The position numbers and the translations under genes were made by a program. A DNA stretch of 63,307 nucleotides from BOG-1184 sp049514575. Its GTDB lineage: Bacteria; Fibrobacterota; Chitinivibrionia; Chitinivibrionales; Chitinispirillaceae. Below are positions 1 to 9,233 of this stretch, in pieces. The stretch lies in assembly GCA_049514575.1 (NCBI GenBank), contig JBEKUX010000011.1, positions 1 through 63,307 on the forward strand, given 5' to 3'. The notes under the pieces are model-generated. The model was not told the DNA's origin and searched no databases. It saw only the letters and a list, made by a program, of their open reading frames with translations. Position 1 is the first letter of the stretch; each line of letters begins with the position of its first letter.

Positions 1-448
1 GATAACTCCGGAAATGGTTGAGTGAATTTGCTTCGGTGGTGATATCAAAAAGGAATAGTCCCCCCGGCAAAAGACATCTGGCCGCTTCGGAAAAAAGGAG
101 GGCATAGTCTTCAAGTGTTTGTAAATAGTTGATACCGTCGTATAAAAAAACGACAAGGTCAAACGGTTTTTTAAGGGGAATTGCCAGTGCATCAGCGCAG
201 GTGAAGGGCGCATGACGCAGGTGTGCTAACCTGCACATTGAAAAGCTGCGGTCCGAACCGAAATAGCGGAAACCACGGCGCATAAGCAGCTCTGCAAGAA
301 CGCCGCTTCCTCCACCGAGTTCAAAAATCGATGGACGTTGCACCTCCAGAAATTTACCGCTAACCCGTTCGATAAGCCGGACCCATTCATCATAATCAAC
401 ATGGCTCATTATCCGATCGTAGATCGGCGCCAGGGCGTCGTAGACCAC
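1..448 (-). CDS. Class I SAM-dependent methyltransferase, C-terminus cut by window edge
   Basis: This is an open frame running off the left edge, with about 149 codons visible. The start is GTG at 446-448. An in-frame stop lies just upstream at 461-463, no ATG is available before it, and an AAGGAT Shine-Dalgarno lies about 10 nt ahead. The N-terminus (VVYDALAPIYDRIM) is typical of small-molecule or protein methyltransferases of the YPEI type. Motif I is FELGGGSGVLAELL, and a post-I acidic region with FDLVVFLYDGINYL follows. The substrate cannot be told. It begins only 5 bases after the stop of the SurA-like gene, so the two are probably cotranscribed. Confidence 0.8.
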   Translation of the reverse strand, partial: MVYDALAPIYDRIMSHVDYDEWVRLIERVSGKFLEVQRPSIFELGGGSGVLAELLMRRGFRYFGSDRSFSMCRLAHLRHAPFTCADALAIPLKKPFDLVVFLYDGINYLQTLEDYALLFSEAARCLLPGGLFLFDITTEANSLNHFRSY

Positions 449-452
449 GGTG

Positions 453-1754
453 CTACATCCTTATGCTGATGAAAACTTGACGGCGCCACCGAGATACAAG
501 TTCAATGAGTTTCTTCTGCTCCATAATCTTTTGTGCTTTGTCTGCAATGATCTGCCAGTCGTCTTCGAGTGACAGGGGGCGCTCTTTGATCCTCTCATCG
601 ATGCGATAGATGGCAAGTTCATTCAGGTCATTTATTACGGGGGTAATGGCCCCGGGTTGAAGCGTATCGATCGCTATCCGCAACGGCTCGGGAAGATCGA
701 TGATCGAATGCCAACCGATGCGACCGTCAAGCGTTTTTGAATGGCTGTCGGAACTATACTTTCGCACTGCAGCGATGAAATCTGTCGATTTTAAGCAAAT
801 GGTCCTTATGGAATCCAGAAGATCGGTGATTTTTTTTACCTGTTCAGGCGGCGGAGCGATTTTTATGAGGATCTGACGCACATGTACCTTTTGATTCTCG
901 CGGGCTATGACATTAATGATATGGAACCCCCGTAGCGTTTCAAACGGGTCGCTTGTTTGACCGACACCGAGCGAAAAAGCCCGTTCTTCAAACGTCAGAA
1001 AATTTGTAGATCCTTTTTCTATGAATCCAAGATCTCCCCCATCTGCCGCGTCCGGACTTTCAGAAAATTTTTTTGCGGTCTCTGCAAAATCTGCTCCGTT
1101 TAAAAGTTGCTGTTTGATAGAGAGTATCTTTTCCCAGGCAGCTTGCCGTACCGATGCCGGCAACGCTATGGCTATGGCGAGCTTGGAAAGGAGGACACTT
1201 TCTCCGGCCTTGGGAAGACTGTCGTGGTATTGAGCGTAAAACCCCTCAACGTCACGGCGAGATACCTTTGCCGGCGAGATATATTGGTGCTGTACCTTCT
1301 GCTTTAAGAGCTGTTCACGGATGGCAGATCTCGCCTCTGCCTTGAATTTTGCCAGCGTCATACCCTGTTCCCGCAGAAGAATCGATTCAAGGCTGTCCAT
1401 CGTAATATTATTCTGCCGCAGGAGCATGGTGAAATGGTTGTCCACCGCACGATCCACCTCGTCATTCGTCACCGATATTGTGGTATCGTTTTTTGCATGA
1501 ACGAGAAGTACTTTTCCGTCGATAATCTCATCGAGAAACCCTTTCCGGTACTTTGGCAATTCAGCAGTAACACTGTCGAGCTTAATATTGAGCTCGTTGA
1601 GCCGCAACGCCGAATAAGCATCGAGCTCCGACTTCAGAATAACTTCATCACCGACCACCGCAACAATACCCTCGAGTCTCTCGGGCTGTTTGGCAATGGA
1701 GTAAAAACAACAAATAAACAGGACAACAAAGGAACAACCTATTTTTTTGATCAT
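453..1754 (-). CDS. surA: SurA-like periplasmic peptidyl-prolyl isomerase/chaperone
   Basis: The protein has 433 residues and a signal peptide (hydrophobic residues about 5-20, cleavage near SIA-KQ). It then has a SurA N-terminal chaperone segment (GIVAVVGDEVILKSELDAY) and two parvulin-type domains, about 182-285 and 289-395. The GGDLGFIEKGS and DGRIGWHSIIDLP stretches are the parvulin signature regions. In E. coli, SurA escorts outer-membrane proteins across the periplasm, and the length (428 there) and architecture match. An AAAGGAT ribosome site precedes the ATG. It lies downstream of mfd with a 95-base gap and just ahead of a methyltransferase. SurA function is inferred, since PpiD/PrsA-like relatives share these domains, but two parvulin domains favour SurA. 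Confidence 0.85.
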   Translation of the reverse strand: MIKKIGCSFVVLFICCFYSIAKQPERLEGIVAVVGDEVILKSELDAYSALRLNELNIKLDSVTAELPKYRKGFLDEIIDGKVLLVHAKNDTTISVTNDEVDRAVDNHFTMLLRQNNITMDSLESILLREQGMTLAKFKAEARSAIREQLLKQKVQHQYISPAKVSRRDVEGFYAQYHDSLPKAGESVLLSKLAIAIALPASVRQAAWEKILSIKQQLLNGADFAETAKKFSESPDAADGGDLGFIEKGSTNFLTFEERAFSLGVGQTSDPFETLRGFHIINVIARENQKVHVRQILIKIAPPPEQVKKITDLLDSIRTICLKSTDFIAAVRKYSSDSHSKTLDGRIGWHSIIDLPEPLRIAIDTLQPGAITPVINDLNELAIYRIDERIKERPLSLEDDWQIIADKAQKIMEQKKLIELVSRWRRQVFISIRM

Positions 1755-1849
1755 ATTATCCTTTCAAATATTGTCTTTAATAACTACAATACCCGCCTTT
1801 CAGGAAACAAATAATAAAAATACCTTATGAAATACAATTCAGGACAAAA

Positions 1850-4800
1850 TCATTTCGGCTTCTGCAAAAGCGCCAGTATCTCCTGGGCCATTTCATTTTT
1901 CCCTGAGGAGGTCAGGGTTGTTACTAAAACCACAATTGGTGGATTTGTAACCACCTTGAATTGTACGCCGCTTGCCTCCATGAACGACATGACGTTTTTC
2001 CTGACCGTATCTGTTTCACCCTCGAATACAAGCGACAGCTCTTTTGAATTATTAATCGAGACCCGCGAGACACCAACCGCCCTTGCAGCGAATTTTATGC
2101 GTAAGAGTACAAGCAGGGAAATTACGCTCCCCGGGAGCGGCCCGAAACGATCAACCATGCTCTTTTCGATATCGGTGAGCGATGCAATCGTCGAGATTGC
2201 CGACAGCTCCTGGTAGATTTCGATACGCGATGCACCGTCGGCAATATAATCGGTCGGTATATACGATTCGATCGGGATTTCGAGTTTAACCTCTGGTGGC
2301 TTTTCGGCAGGCTTTTGTCCTTTTAGCTCCCGCACAGCGTCCTGCAAGAGACGGCAGTAGAGCTCAAAGCCGATTGCAGCGATAAAACCATGCTGCCGCG
2401 TGCCCAGAATATTGCCGGCGCCACGTATTTCAAGGTCACGCATGGCGATTTGGAAACCGCTTCCGAGCTCGGTATACTGTTCAAGCGCACGCAAGCGTAT
2501 AAGCGAGTCTTCACGTACCTCCCGGAATGAAGGGGTAAGCAGGAAAGCATACGCCTGCTCCGAAGAGCGGCCCACCCTGCCTCTGAGCTGATAAAGCTGC
2601 GACAGGCCCATTGTATCGGCCCGGTTGACGATGATGGTATTGACGTTAGGTATATCGAGCCCGTTTTCAATGATGACGGTTGAAAGGAGCACGTCAAACC
2701 GTCCGGCAACGAATTCTTTCATGATGCGTTCGAGCTCATGCTCGTTCATCTGACCGTGTGCGCACACGACCCGGGCGGACGGCACAAGCTGCAAGACTTT
2801 ATCGCGCATTGCTTCAAGGTTTTTAATACGGTTGTTGACGAAATATATCTGGCCACCCCTCTCAATCTCGTTTTCCACGGCGTGTTTGATCAATTCGTCG
2901 TGATATTCTGCAACGCTCGTTTCAACGGGGAGCCGGTTGCGCGGCGGCGTTGCGATGATGGAGAGGTCGCGGGCACCTACGAGCGATAAATGGAGCGTAC
3001 GCGGAATGGGCGTGGCAGTAAGCGAAAGCACATCAATAATGTAGCGGAGCTGTTTTAATTTTTCTTTGTGTCGCACGCCGAAACGCTGTTCTTCATCGAT
3101 AATAAGAAGGCCGAGGTTTTTAAATTTTACATCTGCAGAAAAAATCCTGTGAGTGCCGATCAGAATATCGATCTCACCTGCGGCAATTTTTTGAGTAACT
3201 GTTTTCTGCTCGCCGGGCCGTAAAAAGCGGCTGAGCGATGCGATTCGAACAGGAAACGCCCGCATTCGCTCAATAAACGTGGCATAATGCTGGGCGGCAA
3301 GAATCGTAGTGGGCGCTAAAAGCGCCACCTGATAACCTGACATTGCGGCCTTGAATGCCGCGCGCATTGCCACTTCTGTCTTGCCGAACCCCACGTCGCC
3401 GCAGATCAGCCGGTCCATGGGTTTTTTTGCCTCCATGTCTGCTTTAACTTCCTGTATGGCCCGCAGCTGGTCGGATGTTTCTTCGTAGACGAAAGAGTCT
3501 TCGAATTCCTTCTGCCACATTGTATCTGCCGCAAAGGAAATGCCCTCAAGAAATTGACGTTTAGCATAGAGCTCGATAAGTTCCGACGCCATCTCTTTGA
3601 GCGATTTGCGGGTGCGTACCTTGAGCCGCTCCCACGACGAGGTACCGATCTTCGATAAAACCGGCGAAACAGCTTCCTTGCCGATGTATTTCTGAACTTT
3701 ATGAAAGTCTTCAATCGGGACATACACCCGTGCATTGTCCGCGAACAGCAACACCATACAGTCAGTATGAACGCTTCCGGTCTGTACCCGCTCCACACCC
3801 AGGAATTTGGCGATGCCATGGTCTTCGTGAACAACAAAATCATGAGGCGAAAGCGCATCGAAACCGGCGATGGGGATACTACTCCTGCGTTTTTTAATTT
3901 TCACCGGCCGTTCCGCTCTGTTCATTATCTGGTTTTCGGAGAAAAACAGACAGCGTTGTTCCCGGTCGATAATACCGCGGTTTAAAAAGCCGAGAGAGAT
4001 TTCCGTAAAGGGACAAGCGTCGGCCAGAAGATCCTGCATACGCTCAGCATGACCGATGTTCGGTGAGAGGATGACGCACCGAAAACCCTCATTATGATAT
4101 TTTGTCAGCGCACTGAGTAGCGGATCAAGCTCTTGCGGCAGCTGCGGCTGTTCTGTAAAGGCCAAGCCATATGGAGTGCTGTCGTGCGGTGCATCGATGG
4201 TATCAAAGAAGACCGCATCGTAACGGTCGAGCTGTTGTTCAGTAATCATTTCCCGGTGCAGCAGCTCGTGCGGTTTCGAAACGAACGGCGTTAAAATCTC
4301 GGGTACGCGGGCGTGATGGCGTTCGTAGTTCTGCACCGTTTCGTCAAGCCGCCTGACCGGCGAAATGAGATCGTCCCACACTAATAGCGTTTCCGGAACA
4401 CAGTAATCGAGAATTGAAACCGAAGGGACATCAAACCAGTGAAGAAACCATTCAATGCCTTCAAGATCGGCCATTGCCTTCCATTGATGCTCAAAGCGGT
4501 GGACCGTCAAAGGATCGCCGCCGGCAACTTTTGCAGTTGCCGCCATTTTTTCTAGAGCAGTTATTATGTCGTTGTCTGAAAAACAGAATTCTCGCATGGG
4601 AACTATTTCAACCGTTGTTCTTGACGATAGCGATTTCTGGGTGAACACGTCAAATTCCCTGATCGAATCGATGGTATCGCCCCAATACTCGACTCGGACA
4701 GGATTTTCGGTGAGAAACGGATACAGGTCGATGATGCCGCCCCTGATACAGTAAGTACCGAGGTTCGTTACCAGGGTTTCACGCCGGAATCCGATTTCCG

Positions 4801-5275
4801 TAAGCCAGCGGCAGAGCTTATCAAGCGGCACTTCGTCGCCCGGTCGCATCCTGACGATGCGGTTGAAAAGCGCTTTGGGCGCCATTATTTTCTGGCTGAG
4901 AACGACGTGCGGAGCGACAATTACTTTCTTGTTCCCGTCAAGGAGTTCCCGCAGGACGCGGAAACGGGTTTCAACGGTTGGGCCGAACGGCGATTTCATG
5001 TTGTAGGGCACAGCGTCGCGCGACGGAAACGCCGCAACGTTTTCATCCCCGAGAAACGTTCTGCACTCATCGCAAAGCGTTTCCGCCCTTTTACCGCTTT
5101 CGGTAAAAACAATGACCGGTCGATTGGACGCCAAAAAGAGGTCGCTAATCACCAGTGCATCGCCTGAACCGGCGAGTCCCCTGACAAGGGCATGATGCGG
5201 TTTGTCAATAAGCCATTGCCGCACAGCCGGCAGAAAAGGCGACGACCACTGTCGGGAAAACGGTTCGATGGCCAT
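1850..5275 (-). CDS. mfd: Transcription-repair coupling factor Mfd
   Basis: At 1141 residues this is full length (E. coli Mfd is 1148). The N-terminal UvrB-like region (about 25-330) ends in a divergent linker. The RNA-polymerase interaction/CarD-like region is about 475-540 (DFVVHEDHGIAKFLGVERV). The RecG-like translocase has Walker A GDVGFGKT (626-633), DEEQRFGVRH (727-736), TATPIPRT (753-760) and GRVGRSSEQAYAFLL in the second RecA lobe. The C-terminal TRCF domain includes ESYIPTDYI. Mfd pushes stalled RNA polymerase off DNA lesions and recruits UvrA. The gene is intact, with no frameshift. The SurA-like gene follows, an arrangement I recall from other deep-branching Gram-negatives. Confidence 0.97.
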   Translation of the reverse strand: MAIEPFSRQWSSPFLPAVRQWLIDKPHHALVRGLAGSGDALVISDLFLASNRPVIVFTESGKRAETLCDECRTFLGDENVAAFPSRDAVPYNMKSPFGPTVETRFRVLRELLDGNKKVIVAPHVVLSQKIMAPKALFNRIVRMRPGDEVPLDKLCRWLTEIGFRRETLVTNLGTYCIRGGIIDLYPFLTENPVRVEYWGDTIDSIREFDVFTQKSLSSRTTVEIVPMREFCFSDNDIITALEKMAATAKVAGGDPLTVHRFEHQWKAMADLEGIEWFLHWFDVPSVSILDYCVPETLLVWDDLISPVRRLDETVQNYERHHARVPEILTPFVSKPHELLHREMITEQQLDRYDAVFFDTIDAPHDSTPYGLAFTEQPQLPQELDPLLSALTKYHNEGFRCVILSPNIGHAERMQDLLADACPFTEISLGFLNRGIIDREQRCLFFSENQIMNRAERPVKIKKRRSSIPIAGFDALSPHDFVVHEDHGIAKFLGVERVQTGSVHTDCMVLLFADNARVYVPIEDFHKVQKYIGKEAVSPVLSKIGTSSWERLKVRTRKSLKEMASELIELYAKRQFLEGISFAADTMWQKEFEDSFVYEETSDQLRAIQEVKADMEAKKPMDRLICGDVGFGKTEVAMRAAFKAAMSGYQVALLAPTTILAAQHYATFIERMRAFPVRIASLSRFLRPGEQKTVTQKIAAGEIDILIGTHRIFSADVKFKNLGLLIIDEEQRFGVRHKEKLKQLRYIIDVLSLTATPIPRTLHLSLVGARDLSIIATPPRNRLPVETSVAEYHDELIKHAVENEIERGGQIYFVNNRIKNLEAMRDKVLQLVPSARVVCAHGQMNEHELERIMKEFVAGRFDVLLSTVIIENGLDIPNVNTIIVNRADTMGLSQLYQLRGRVGRSSEQAYAFLLTPSFREVREDSLIRLRALEQYTELGSGFQIAMRDLEIRGAGNILGTRQHGFIAAIGFELYCRLLQDAVRELKGQKPAEKPPEVKLEIPIESYIPTDYIADGASRIEIYQELSAISTIASLTDIEKSMVDRFGPLPGSVISLLVLLRIKFAARAVGVSRVSINNSKELSLVFEGETDTVRKNVMSFMEASGVQFKVVTNPPIVVLVTTLTSSGKNEMAQEILALLQKPK

Positions 5276-5397
5276 AGTACAAGAGTCTTATTTCTTTAAG
5301 GAAAAGAAGAGAAAAAGAAAAATACCAAATGCCAGAGGAATCTTTAATGAAGATATCGTGAAGAAAAGGAAAAATTCGAACGATTTGTTGAAAAAAT

Positions 5398-5469
5398 TGA
5401 GCCAGGAGGGATTCGAACCCTCGACTCTCGCCTTAAAAGGGCGATACTCTACCTCTGAGTTACTAGCCC
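5398..5469 (-). tRNA. tRNA-Lys (anticodon TTT)
   Basis: Read on the minus strand it folds as a full cloverleaf. The acceptor GGGCTAG pairs with CTGGCTC (two G-U pairs) and is followed by discriminator A. The D stem is ACTC/GAGT with GG in the loop. The anticodon stem TCGCC/GGCGA holds loop CTTTTAA with anticodon TTT. A 5-nt variable loop follows. The T stem is GAGGG/CCCTC around TTCGAAT. CCA is not encoded, and a T6 run follows directly. It lies between mfd and the large surface-protein gene. Confidence 0.95.
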
Positions 5470-5546
5470 AATGCAATCGTGGAATTTTCCTGTAAAAAGA
5501 CGATCAAAAATAATTAACACGAGGCACTTAAAGCAATAACCATATA

Positions 5547-8500
5547 TTACATAAAGACCCTTACCTCCAGCGAAAAAACATTGTTGGCCGGATTAAAAGA
5601 GACGGCGTTTATCGGTTTACGGACATCTCCCCGGTATGACCCGGTAAGAAGGAGCCGGTCACCCATTTTAATATCCGCATTTATGGCAATCTGGTGTGAT
5701 ATTCCACCAAGAAAACCTCGAGCCATACGATAATCAAGGTCACCGGAAAGCGGAACTACCGAGTACGTATAGATAGCCGTAAGACTTCCTTTCTGAGTGG
5801 GCTGCCAGGAAAATGACGGTGCGATTTGGTAATAAAAAGTGCTGTCGAACGGTACTGCCTGATTTTCAGGGGGGTCAGAAGTTTTGTGCGCGAGGCCGGC
5901 GACTTCCAGCAAAGAGAAGTTTGTTCCTTTAAAAAGCGGATATTTCTGGGAAAATTCCAGGCGACGGTCATAAACGGAATAGTTGTCGGTTCCTGTCGTA
6001 TCTTCATGGTTGAGCGAAAGAAGATTCAATGCACCGCTGAGCGTCCATTGGTTAATGATTCTGTTGATTTCAAGCCTCGTTTCAATACTGCCTTCTATAT
6101 AGCTCATGATTTTCCGGTATGTCGGGGTTATGGAAAAACGGCCGCTTAGCGCGGCCGCAGAGTCGAGTCGAGGCTTCCAATCAATGCCCTGCCGGTAAGA
6201 AAGATCGGCATAGCTGACCGGTTTTCCTGCGCTGGTATTTCCGAAATACGATGAAAGAGAACTGTAGCCAGGAACCCATGTCCGGAGGCTGTTTTCTTGG
6301 GCGGCCACATGTTCTTCGCAGAAAAGTGTGCCTTGCCACGAAAGATCATTCAGGATTCCTTTAAACGTCCTTCTTGGTTCATATGCCCAGGTGATATCGG
6401 TTGATGTTTTTCGCACGCGGACACCGTTGAGGCCCTGCGATTGATCATATACCTCCTGCTGTTGCATGAAATAATCTCCCGGAACCTGCGGCACATATTC
6501 CTTGCGGACCGAATCGTACACATACGTTCCCATGCCTTTGCCGGCAAAGACCGGGACCTGGATGAACGAGGAAGTCATTTCCGTGTTTGTGCGGAAGTGT
6601 TGGCTGGAAGAAAAACCGTAATTTTTCGGTGTAACGTTGCTTACCAGATCCATGAGCATTGTAGCGCTTCGGTCGGCACCGTAATTCTCGGAGTGGTCGA
6701 AGCTCGAAGAGGCGATCACATGCCATGACGGCAGGAACGAATGGTCGAACGACTGCTCCCACCGGACGGAATAACCGGTATCCGTAGACCAGGCTTCGCC
6801 GCTACGGATCTTTCTTTTTGACATATACGATATTTGTTCGTGAAGCAAAATCGGGGAGAAGGCATATGAAACGCCGCTTTCATAGAGGCCTGATCCCTTG
6901 GCCAGCGAATCCGACCGCCATTCGTCGCGATAGAACAGCCCATACGTCTGCCGAGGAAAGGTAAGCTGCATGTTGCCATATTCGCGTCTTCCCGCACCCT
7001 TTTCTCCCGGGTCAAAATGCCGGAAAAACGATCCGCTATAGTCAAATGAAAAACGGTCGCGCCATGCATACCGCAGGGCCGGCGAAAGCCGGTCCGTGAC
7101 AAGAAGCGAATCAGTACGGTTCTGCCCGTAGGAAAACGATGTCTGCAGACCCCGCAGCAGCGTTACACCCGCAGTTGCGTCCCATTGCTGGTGTTCGGCC
7201 GCACTCTGCGAAAGGCTTGTATCGTCCCATTGTTCTTTCCGGTCATAGGCAGAAAGCGCCTCTGCGTCGAACCGACGTGAAGTAAAACGGTGGGAACCGG
7301 AGAGCCATAACGACCTCCGGTCGAGATCCTTCGTTCCAGCCAGAAACGTGAAATTCGTGGCTGCCGCCTGGTTATCCTGGTCGTCAAGCGATGAAAAAAG
7401 ATTGTGGTCGATGTCCTGGCCGGCCACGTTAAGTACGGCGCTCAGGTTTTTAAGTTTAACCTCGGCTTTTATTTCGCCTGAACGCCGCGCTTCAGGCAAC
7501 GGGATAGGAGAGAGATCGGTGTACGTCCCGGAATCTTTGCCGGCGTAAGCATAGATCGCACCGCGGAGGTCGGTGGAAAGAATACGATAGCTGCCTTTTT
7601 CACCGGCCTTGACTTGGCGGAACCAGACATAGTAAAAGCCGAGCACGGAGTCGGGATGGTCAACATTAAATGGCGTATAGACGAAAAAAGTGTCGATTCC
7701 TGACACGTTCTTCCGGTAAAGAGGATAGAACTGGCTTTGACTGGCGACGTCGTTCGGGTGCACGGGCTTGGCGGTCGAGGCGTAAGGAGGTTGGTCGCCG
7801 GCGCTCTGCAGTGCCGCGATCTCTGGATTTGTCAAGGTGAGATCGATGGGGTTGTTTTTGTTGTCACTCTCGGACCAGAATACTCCCTGCACCGAAAAAG
7901 ACGAATCCGGCGGCGCGAACGCAGTGGTACCACCGAAGATAACCCGCTGATAGTTGAAGAGTTTATATTCATATTCAAAGCGGATAAGATCCTCGTCTTT
8001 AATCAGGTTTTTCGGCGTGAAGGAAACGGTACCGAGCTGGTAATCCACAACAAAATCCTTGTCGGTGCCCTCTTCAAGTTCCCTTCCGTTAAGCCGCACT
8101 TTGACCGTACCCGTCACGGGTTGAATGAAATCCTGTTCCCCTTTTCCGCTGAGATAATACGGTCCCTGTACGCCGGTGTGCCCCTGCTTGGTTTCAATGG
8201 TGACCTGTCCGCCGGAAATCGCGCCAAATGCCCCGAGTGAAAACGTCGTCTTCTGAGGTGAATAGTTAGCAGATATGCCCTTGATTTTTTTCTGGCCCGA
8301 GAGCAGCCCCTTGAACGGCCACCCGACATACTGGTCGCCGGCAATAGCATGGTATGACGGGTCGTCGAGCGTGATGTAAATCATATCAAAATCACTGATC
8401 TCGCGGGTCTGACCGTCGAGCGACGAACCCTGATCTGAAAGATGTGCCTTTACGGTTGTCTGCGGCCGGATCTCGCCGCCTATCTGGACATCAAGCCCCT

Positions 8501-9059
8501 GCTCAAGATTGACCTGGCCGAAACTGCCGACCGATACTCCAACGCTTTTATAGCCTGACACGTTTAATTTGTCTTCCCTCTGAGATAAACCTGTATGGGC
8601 AATAAAAGTATCCTGCCTTTGTGTTGTATCGAAGCGATCAAGATACATTTTCGAATACAGGGAAAAAATTTTAGGTACCCCGTAATAGATGGAATGAAAG
8701 GTAATATGGATCGGCACACCACTGTCCACGGGCTGGGAAAAGAATATAGCGTTACGGTCAGAAATAATTGTCCACGACGGTACAGGAGAGCTATCGGAAA
8801 ATTTAATGGTCAGGGTTGCAGTATCGGCAAATGAACTACCAATACAGTAGGGACCTCGGCTGCCATCCCCATAAAGTATAGTATCAACGATAGCGGCAGA
8901 AGTAAAAGAAAAAAGAATGCAAAGAAAAAAGAATATTCTATTTAATATAATAAGGTTCCTTATTGAAAATTGTATGCAGGACAGACGCTTGTGTATTAGA
9001 ATTACGGGAATGGTAGAATAATTGTTTTTAACTTTCAGAAAAAACCCGCTGAGAACCAC
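5547..9059 (-). CDS. Large outer-membrane-type beta-rich protein (SprA-like motifs), function unknown
   Basis: Up to 1170 residues. The only conventional start found is GTG at 9057-9059. That would place the hydrophobic export signal (about 39-57, ending FTSAA) behind an unusually long N-terminus, so a rare start nearer 8955 is possible. About 160-300 contain LSDQGSSLDGQTREISDFD, like the repeated strand motif of SprA-type outer-membrane proteins of FCB bacteria. About 325-365 carry a chain-like fold (LNGRELEEGTDKDFVVDY). The remainder is alternating aromatic/polar strands with few cysteines, ending in ...LEVRVFM, a terminal aromatic typical of barrels handled by BAM. It is divergently transcribed from a sigma-factor gene. 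A barrel transporter or assembly scaffold is inferred, and the function is unknown. Confidence 0.7.
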   Translation of the reverse strand: MVLSGFFLKVKNNYSTIPVILIHKRLSCIQFSIRNLIILNRIFFFLCILFSFTSAAIVDTILYGDGSRGPYCIGSSFADTATLTIKFSDSSPVPSWTIISDRNAIFFSQPVDSGVPIHITFHSIYYGVPKIFSLYSKMYLDRFDTTQRQDTFIAHTGLSQREDKLNVSGYKSVGVSVGSFGQVNLEQGLDVQIGGEIRPQTTVKAHLSDQGSSLDGQTREISDFDMIYITLDDPSYHAIAGDQYVGWPFKGLLSGQKKIKGISANYSPQKTTFSLGAFGAISGGQVTIETKQGHTGVQGPYYLSGKGEQDFIQPVTGTVKVRLNGRELEEGTDKDFVVDYQLGTVSFTPKNLIKDEDLIRFEYEYKLFNYQRVIFGGTTAFAPPDSSFSVQGVFWSESDNKNNPIDLTLTNPEIAALQSAGDQPPYASTAKPVHPNDVASQSQFYPLYRKNVSGIDTFFVYTPFNVDHPDSVLGFYYVWFRQVKAGEKGSYRILSTDLRGAIYAYAGKDSGTYTDLSPIPLPEARRSGEIKAEVKLKNLSAVLNVAGQDIDHNLFSSLDDQDNQAAATNFTFLAGTKDLDRRSLWLSGSHRFTSRRFDAEALSAYDRKEQWDDTSLSQSAAEHQQWDATAGVTLLRGLQTSFSYGQNRTDSLLVTDRLSPALRYAWRDRFSFDYSGSFFRHFDPGEKGAGRREYGNMQLTFPRQTYGLFYRDEWRSDSLAKGSGLYESGVSYAFSPILLHEQISYMSKRKIRSGEAWSTDTGYSVRWEQSFDHSFLPSWHVIASSSFDHSENYGADRSATMLMDLVSNVTPKNYGFSSSQHFRTNTEMTSSFIQVPVFAGKGMGTYVYDSVRKEYVPQVPGDYFMQQQEVYDQSQGLNGVRVRKTSTDITWAYEPRRTFKGILNDLSWQGTLFCEEHVAAQENSLRTWVPGYSSLSSYFGNTSAGKPVSYADLSYRQGIDWKPRLDSAAALSGRFSITPTYRKIMSYIEGSIETRLEINRIINQWTLSGALNLLSLNHEDTTGTDNYSVYDRRLEFSQKYPLFKGTNFSLLEVAGLAHKTSDPPENQAVPFDSTFYYQIAPSFSWQPTQKGSLTAIYTYSVVPLSGDLDYRMARGFLGGISHQIAINADIKMGDRLLLTGSYRGDVRKPINAVSFNPANNVFSLEVRVFM

Positions 9060-9147
9060 ACTTGTTTTATTGATTCTAAAATAATAAACACAAACTTAGT
9101 TAGGATGAATTTTAAATAAAACAGAGGACAGGTTATTAAACCATGTC

Positions 9148-9176
9148 TTGATTGTAAGAAAGAATCATCATACAAT
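9148..9176 (+). promoter_or_regulatory. Candidate sigma-70 promoter of the sigma-factor gene
   Basis: TTGATT (9148-9153) and TACAAT (9171-9176) are separated by 17 bases inside an AT-rich divergent intergenic region. The predicted start near 9183 gives a leader of about 50 nt before the ATG at 9234. This is a match by eye only. Confidence 0.45.
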
Positions 9177-9233
9177 CTTATCAGTATATAGTTATAATTA
9201 GGATCATACCGGTTTATTTCTCGGACTTTTCTT

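Noticed and set aside
5276..5397. A second tRNA next to tRNA-Lys
   Set aside because: No second T-loop consensus or cloverleaf could be folded in the flanking sequence.
7737..8240. 167-codon plus-strand frame inside the large surface-protein gene
   Set aside because: Antisense to a coherent beta-rich protein; its composition is not protein-like and no start signal is seen.
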